A stretch of DNA of 64,000 bases, from assembly GCA_902780785.1 (NCBI GenBank), contig CACZGS010000005.1, positions 223,453 to 287,452 of the forward strand. The letters are read 5' to 3'. This document shows positions 60,213 to 64,000 of the stretch, piece after piece. How positions within the stretch are numbered: the stretch's first letter is position 1; every line of letters starts with the position of its first letter. The notes under the pieces were generated by a model that had not been told where the DNA came from, did not search any database, and saw only the letters and a program-made list of their open reading frames with translations. The DNA comes from Oscillospiraceae bacterium (GTDB lineage Bacteria > Bacillota > Clostridia > Saccharofermentanales > Saccharofermentanaceae). The translations under genes and the position numbers were made by a program.

Positions 60213-60956
60213 TCAGATGAACACTTCCTCTAATGTTAAACCTTTTGCGGGCAGGGTCTTTCCTGCCATGGACCTGTCGCCGCCTTCAATGATCGAAGCG
60301 ACCTCCGAAGGCTCTATCTTGCCCTGTCCTACGTAGAGCAGCGTGCCTGCGATTATCCTTACCATGTTATAGAGGAATGCCTCGCCCGATACTTCGATCT
60401 CGATAAGGCAAGGGTCATCGCCTTTTGCTTCTACCTTAACACCGAAAAGTCTTCTGACTGTTGTCTTCTGTGATCCGCCTGCAGCGCAGAATGCCGCGAA
60501 GTCATGTTCGCCGGCGAAAACTGTCGCCGCGGCCTTCATTTTCGCGATGTCAGGCTTTATGGGGCAGTAATATGCATTCCTGTCCAGAAGAGGACTTCTC
60601 GTCGGAGAGGAATAGATCCTGTAGATATACCTCTTGCCCTTGATGTCGAATCTCGCGGAGAAATCATCACTTACATAGAACGACTTCTTTACAGCCACGT
60701 CATCAGGAAGCAGCGCGTTCATCGCAAGAGGGAACTTATCTTCAGGAATAACAAACGGGACGTCCGCGTGACTTAAGTGGCATTTTGCATGCACACCTGC
60801 GTCAGTTCTGGAACACCCCGTAAGTCTGATATTCGTTTTATAAAGTTCGGATAAAGCCTTTTCGAGCACATCCTGAACGGCCCTTGCATTCTCCTGTGAC
60901 TGGAATCCTGCAAAACCGGTGCCGTCAAACTCAGTGATAAAGGCTATCCTGGGCAT
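60213..60956 (-). CDS. truA: tRNA pseudouridine(38-40) synthase TruA
   Basis: TruA converts uridines 38-40 in the anticodon arm to pseudouridine. The 247-residue product has the N-terminal FDGTGFAGFQSQ block, the catalytic Asp52 in CSRTDAGVHA, the FSARFDIKGKRYIYRI strand and the MVRIIAGTLLYVG motif near the end. Length matches the family. In many Firmicutes truA directly follows ecfT; here the glucokinase gene lies between them. It starts eight bases after the glucokinase stop. Confidence 0.96.
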   Translation of the reverse strand: MPRIAFITEFDGTGFAGFQSQENARAVQDVLEKALSELYKTNIRLTGCSRTDAGVHAKCHLSHADVPFVIPEDKFPLAMNALLPDDVAVKKSFYVSDDFSARFDIKGKRYIYRIYSSPTRSPLLDRNAYYCPIKPDIAKMKAAATVFAGEHDFAAFCAAGGSQKTTVRRLFGVKVEAKGDDPCLIEIEVSGEAFLYNMVRIIAGTLLYVGQGKIEPSEVASIIEGGDRSMAGKTLPAKGLTLEEVFI

Positions 60957-60964
60957 GGCTTTTA

Positions 60965-61942
60965 TTACTTGCCGTTCTTGCCGTCGTCTACGCAGGACTT
61001 GCCCATCATGGCAGCACCTACGATACCTGCATCGTTGCCCATCTGAGCGAGCTCGATGCGTGTTTTTGCGACTCCGGGTCCGAAGTAAGGACGTGACATT
61101 GTCTTCTCACGCATGGGGATGAGGAGCGGATCACCTTCATTGCAGACACCGCCGCCTACAACGAGGATCTCAGGCATGAATGCGTTGATCGCATTTGCGA
61201 GACCGTCAGCAAGATAATCTGTGTAGCTGTCTACGACTTCTGCTGCAACCTTGTCGCCCTGCTTCATAGCTACGAAAGCAATCTGTGCATTCCACTCGCC
61301 GAAATCTTCCTTAACCTTGTTGAGGAGAGAATCGGGATTTGCCTCTGCAGCTTCTCTTGTCATTCTTGCAAGAGCCGTTGCGGAAGCGTACTGCTCAAAG
61401 CACCCCTTTCTGCCGCATCCGCACTGAACACCGCCGGATACGAGGACCGTGTGACCGAACTCGGAACCTGCCTGGTTGAATCCGGAGAATATTCTGCCGT
61501 TAACGATAACGCCTGCGCCGACGCCTGTTCCCAATGTGATGGTAACTGAATCCTTGGCGCCCTTTGCAGCACCTGCAACTGCCTCAGCCATAGCTGCGCA
61601 GTTAGCGTCATTATCGATATAAACAGGGAGATCTACGACTTCCCTGATAAGCTTTCTCATAGGAGCTTTGTTGAAAGGAAGGTTGCTTGAATAAACAAGA
61701 AGACCTTCGTCATTGTCGGGTGTTCCGGGAGAACCGATACCGATGCACTCGATATCCTTTACTTCAAGACCTGCATCCTTGATGGCATCAGCAGCGAGCT
61801 TGCCCATATCGTGGATGATCTCTTCCATTGATCTCTCGGCTAATGTCTTGATAGACAGCTTGTTAAGGAGCTTGCCTTCACCGTCTACGATACCGGCTTT
61901 GATATTCGTGCCGCCTAAGTCGATTCCGCAATAATAACCCAT
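60965..61942 (-). CDS. ROK-family glucokinase
   Basis: Phosphorylates glucose (or a related hexose) at C6. The 325-residue ROK protein starts MGYYCGIDLGGTNIKAGIVD (phosphate-1), has the DNDANCAAMAEA catalytic block near 105 with VTITLGTGVGAGVIVNG, the zinc motif CGCGRKGCFEQY near 175 and the final VVGGGVCNEG adenosine region. The GxG loop and zinc motif are complete. Firmicutes glucokinase of this type usually takes ATP. It supplies glucose-6-phosphate for glycolysis or for the phosphoglucomutase at 50 kb. Confidence 0.93.
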   Translation of the reverse strand: MGYYCGIDLGGTNIKAGIVDGEGKLLNKLSIKTLAERSMEEIIHDMGKLAADAIKDAGLEVKDIECIGIGSPGTPDNDEGLLVYSSNLPFNKAPMRKLIREVVDLPVYIDNDANCAAMAEAVAGAAKGAKDSVTITLGTGVGAGVIVNGRIFSGFNQAGSEFGHTVLVSGGVQCGCGRKGCFEQYASATALARMTREAAEANPDSLLNKVKEDFGEWNAQIAFVAMKQGDKVAAEVVDSYTDYLADGLANAINAFMPEILVVGGGVCNEGDPLLIPMREKTMSRPYFGPGVAKTRIELAQMGNDAGIVGAAMMGKSCVDDGKNGK

Positions 61943-62001
61943 TGATTATTCCAACCTTTCGCTATATTGTTAGCAACTTGCATTCTAACACAGCAAGAAA
62001 C

Positions 62002-62811
62002 TTATCTCAAAGACAAATCAATAACGACGACAAGTACCGCTAAAAGCGCAAATAATATTCCGCAAAGAACATCTTTTAATGTCATCTTCAAAGGATTTAA
62101 TTTGGTCCTTCCCTTGCCGCCACGATAGCACCTTGCATCCATTGCTACAGCGAGCTCATCCGCGCGTCTGAAGCTTGAGACAAAGAGAGGAATAAGGACA
62201 GTGATATATCCCTTAACTTTATTCATGAACGATCCCGTATCGTAATCCGCGCCTCTGGACTGCTGCGCCTTCATGATCTTCTGGGTCTCTGCTGCCAGCG
62301 TCGGGATGAATCTTAATGCGATGGACATCATCATGGCCATCTCGTGTACAGGCACTTTGATTACCTGCAGGGGCGCGAAAAGCTTCTCTAATGCATCACT
62401 CATCTTAAGAGGCGTCGTCGTCAAAGTAAGAAGGATGCTCGTAGATACGATGAGGAATATAAGCCTGATCGCCATGATCGCAGCGCGGCTTAATCCGTAA
62501 TTTGTAATCGTTATTATCTTCCACTGGAAGAGGATATCGCCCTGCTTTATCGTGAAGATGTTTATGAGGAAGATAAATGCTGCAAGAGGGATTATCGGCT
62601 TTACCGTTGCCCAGAGGATTCCGGGCTTGATCTTTGCCATCATGAGCTGCAGGAAGATTATTCCGGCCAAAACTCCGATAGATATCGGTTCCTTGATGAT
62701 GAAGATAGCAACAAGATATACCGCATAGAGGATCGTCTTAACTCTCGGATCCGTCTCATGCAGGAATGAATGCGCGGGATAGTATCTGCCGAGGCTCACG
62801 TTATCAAGCAT
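62002..62811 (-). CDS. ecfT: Energy-coupling factor transporter T component
   Basis: EcfT is the membrane coupling protein of ECF vitamin/metal transporters. The 269-residue product starts MLDNVSLGRYYPAHSFLHETDPRVK, with DPR typical of the family, and has about five to six helices. The cytoplasmic coupling helices carry the paired Ala-Arg-Gly motif, seen here as QQSRGADYD near residue 205. A second loop region, DARCYRGGKGRTKLNP, also fits. ATG 62811 overlaps the fused ATPase stop by eight bases, so expression is coupled. The S component is not in view. Confidence 0.93.
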   Translation of the reverse strand: MLDNVSLGRYYPAHSFLHETDPRVKTILYAVYLVAIFIIKEPISIGVLAGIIFLQLMMAKIKPGILWATVKPIIPLAAFIFLINIFTIKQGDILFQWKIITITNYGLSRAAIMAIRLIFLIVSTSILLTLTTTPLKMSDALEKLFAPLQVIKVPVHEMAMMMSIALRFIPTLAAETQKIMKAQQSRGADYDTGSFMNKVKGYITVLIPLFVSSFRRADELAVAMDARCYRGGKGRTKLNPLKMTLKDVLCGILFALLAVLVVVIDLSLR

Positions 62812-64000
62812 CGTGATCACCTGCCTCGCATACCGCGGAAACAATTACCCTTGCTTCCTTCTCCGGAACAAAATAGTTGCCCTTGAACTCAATGTCCGGA
62901 TATATCTCTGCAAGCTCCGTCCTGAGCACAGCCGAGAACCTGGTTATTCTCGGGAGCTGGACTTTGAGCTCGTCAGCTCTCTTCTTTACAAACAGGTCTG
63001 CGGGCGTTCCGACAGCCTTGATCTTGCCGTTATCAATAAGGCAGATCCTGTCGCAGTTGACCGCAGCCTCATCCATGTTATGGGATACGAGTATTATCGT
63101 GGTCCCGCTGTCCCTCAGGCTCTTTATGATCGAGAACATCTCCTGTCTTCCCTTCGGATCAAGGCCCGATGCGGGTTCATCGAGAACGAGGATGCCCGGT
63201 CTCATTACGAGTACGCCTGCCATTGCTGCACGTCTCTTCTGGCCGCCCGACAGCTCGAAAGGAGATGAATTTAGTTCTCTTTCCGTAAGTCCGACCTTCT
63301 CTGCGGCATCAAGAATGAGCGCCTTCTGGTCTTCTTTAGCGACATTCATCTTCTTAAGGCCGTATGCAATGTCTTTATATACGGTCTCTTCGAAAAGCTG
63401 GTATTCGGGATATTGGAAAACAAGACCGACATTCTGTCTGATCTTCATTGTGTCTTTTTTATTCCTGCAGGATAAGTCACCGTCCTTTGTGTGGATGATG
63501 ACATCGCCTTCAACAGGTCTTATGATCGCATTCATGTGTGAGATGAGCGTGGTCTTTCCGCAGCCGCTCTCACCTACGATTCCAAGGACTTCGCCTCTTC
63601 TGATATCTAAGTTAATGTTGTCGATCGCCTTTGTATCACTGCCGCCGTATGTGTAGGAAAGATCCTTTACGGACATGATGATGTCGTTCTCATCTACAGG
63701 CTTCTTATCTACCTGGACATTGCCTGGCATTGTAAGACCGGGCTTTGTGAGCATTCTTACGAGACTTGCAGTAAGAGTCTCGTTGCTCTTTAAGTCTTCT
63801 TTTGTAAGAGTGCTTCCGGTAAGCTTTGCGATCTCAAATGCGAAGTTGAACTTAACGGGTCTCTTAAGACCGTATTTCCAGAGATCATCAGATAAGAAGA
63901 TCTCTTCGGGAGTTCCCTCCAGTGCGACCTTGCCTTTATGAACGATGACGATCTTATCGCATCTTAAGGCTTCGGTCATGTCATGTGTGATGGTAATGAG
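62804..64000 (-). CDS. Fused EcfA1-EcfA2 ATPase, 5' part beyond window
   Basis: The frame runs from the right edge (in-frame ITITHDMTEALRCDKIVIVHKG at the start) and reads the end of an ABC ATPase, the switch His and the DKIVIVHKGKVALEGTP block that closes an EcfA1-type domain. A linker of about 60 residues leads to a complete second ATPase: Walker A GESGCGKTT near the middle, Q-loop QYPEYQLFEETVYKD, signature ELSGGQKRRAAMAG and Walker B ILVLDEPASGLDP with switch SHN. Both ATPases are therefore one polypeptide, where two genes are usual. It is translationally coupled to ecfT. Confidence 0.87.
   Translation of the reverse strand, partial: LITITHDMTEALRCDKIVIVHKGKVALEGTPEEIFLSDDLWKYGLKRPVKFNFAFEIAKLTGSTLTKEDLKSNETLTASLVRMLTKPGLTMPGNVQVDKKPVDENDIIMSVKDLSYTYGGSDTKAIDNINLDIRRGEVLGIVGESGCGKTTLISHMNAIIRPVEGDVIIHTKDGDLSCRNKKDTMKIRQNVGLVFQYPEYQLFEETVYKDIAYGLKKMNVAKEDQKALILDAAEKVGLTERELNSSPFELSGGQKRRAAMAGVLVMRPGILVLDEPASGLDPKGRQEMFSIIKSLRDSGTTIILVSHNMDEAAVNCDRICLIDNGKIKAVGTPADLFVKKRADELKVQLPRITRFSAVLRTELAEIYPDIEFKGNYFVPEKEARVIVSAVCEAGDHDA

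Noticed and set aside
1..64000. CRISPR arrays, prophage or transposon genes
   Set aside because: No regularly spaced direct repeats, integrases, transposases or terminal repeats were found; tRNA-Pro has no integrated element at its 3' end.

Overview
The window looks like chromosome of an anaerobic, Gram-positive member of the Firmicutes (Clostridia). The evidence is a pyruvate:ferredoxin oxidoreductase, a phosphotransacetylase, DnaD/DnaI-type replication proteins, TmcAL, HemZ, CoaW, YfhO/CsbB-like lipid-linked glycosylation genes, VanW and SH3 envelope proteins, and a type IV pilus locus with no outer-membrane secretin or PilP. The genus cannot be named from sequence alone. Most genes lie on the minus strand. 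There are no insertion sequences, phage genes, CRISPR arrays or rRNA genes. The only RNA gene seen is a tRNA-Pro(TGG).

Layout. 1-9.6 kb: 5' part of pta, a membrane-anchored six-hairpin-like protein, tmcAL, rpsT, a SpoU methyltransferase, tRNA-Pro, then a tightly coupled run coaW / DUF1624 / DUF3810 / hemZ. 9.6-19.1 kb: type IV pilus cluster pilB-pilT-pilC-pilM-pilN-pilO, followed by a 66-residue pilin with its own promoter and terminator, then a separate three-gene minor prepilin unit. 19.3-22.3 kb: yebC, a P-loop/Asp23 fusion, a DUF6062 protein and a cysteine-less DsrE-like protein. 22.4-24.6 kb: a large PilX-like pilus protein with its own promoter. 24.8-31 kb: two tandem YfhO-family membrane glycosyltransferases overlapping an exonuclease gene. 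31-35.4 kb: a parvulin-like membrane protein, a 43-residue membrane microprotein, HtrA, an IMPACT protein and a Nudix protein. 35.5-42.3 kb: a DUF4015 glycosidase-like protein, serS, rpmB, and a dnaD-dnaI-acpS-SH3 run whose last gene is frameshifted. 42.4-51 kb: nifJ, a VanW protein with a 21-bp tandem repeat, a HAD phosphatase and phosphoglucomutase. 51-56.7 kb: a third YfhO protein divergent from a CsbB-like glycosyltransferase, and a GT-C-like membrane protein. 56.7-64 kb: cyclophilin, pncB, SPFH/NfeD pair, truA, a ROK glucokinase, ecfT and a fused EcfA1-EcfA2 ATPase that runs off the right edge.

How they fit together. Two themes stand out. One is the cell surface: type IV pili, at least three YfhO-like GT-C proteins plus their likely undecaprenyl-phosphate-sugar supplier, VanW, SH3/NlpC-like, HtrA and parvulin-like quality control. 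The other is anaerobic energy metabolism: PFOR to acetyl-CoA, Pta to acetyl-phosphate, with glucokinase and phosphoglucomutase feeding sugar phosphates. The least ordinary signals are the secretory-scale expression signals around a pilin with almost no globular domain, a family of related terminator hairpins, two promoters whose predicted transcripts begin exactly at a hairpin, a frameshifted NlpC/P60-like gene that also lacks its catalytic residues, and the P-loop/Asp23 fusion. No wholly new defence or mobile system was recognised.
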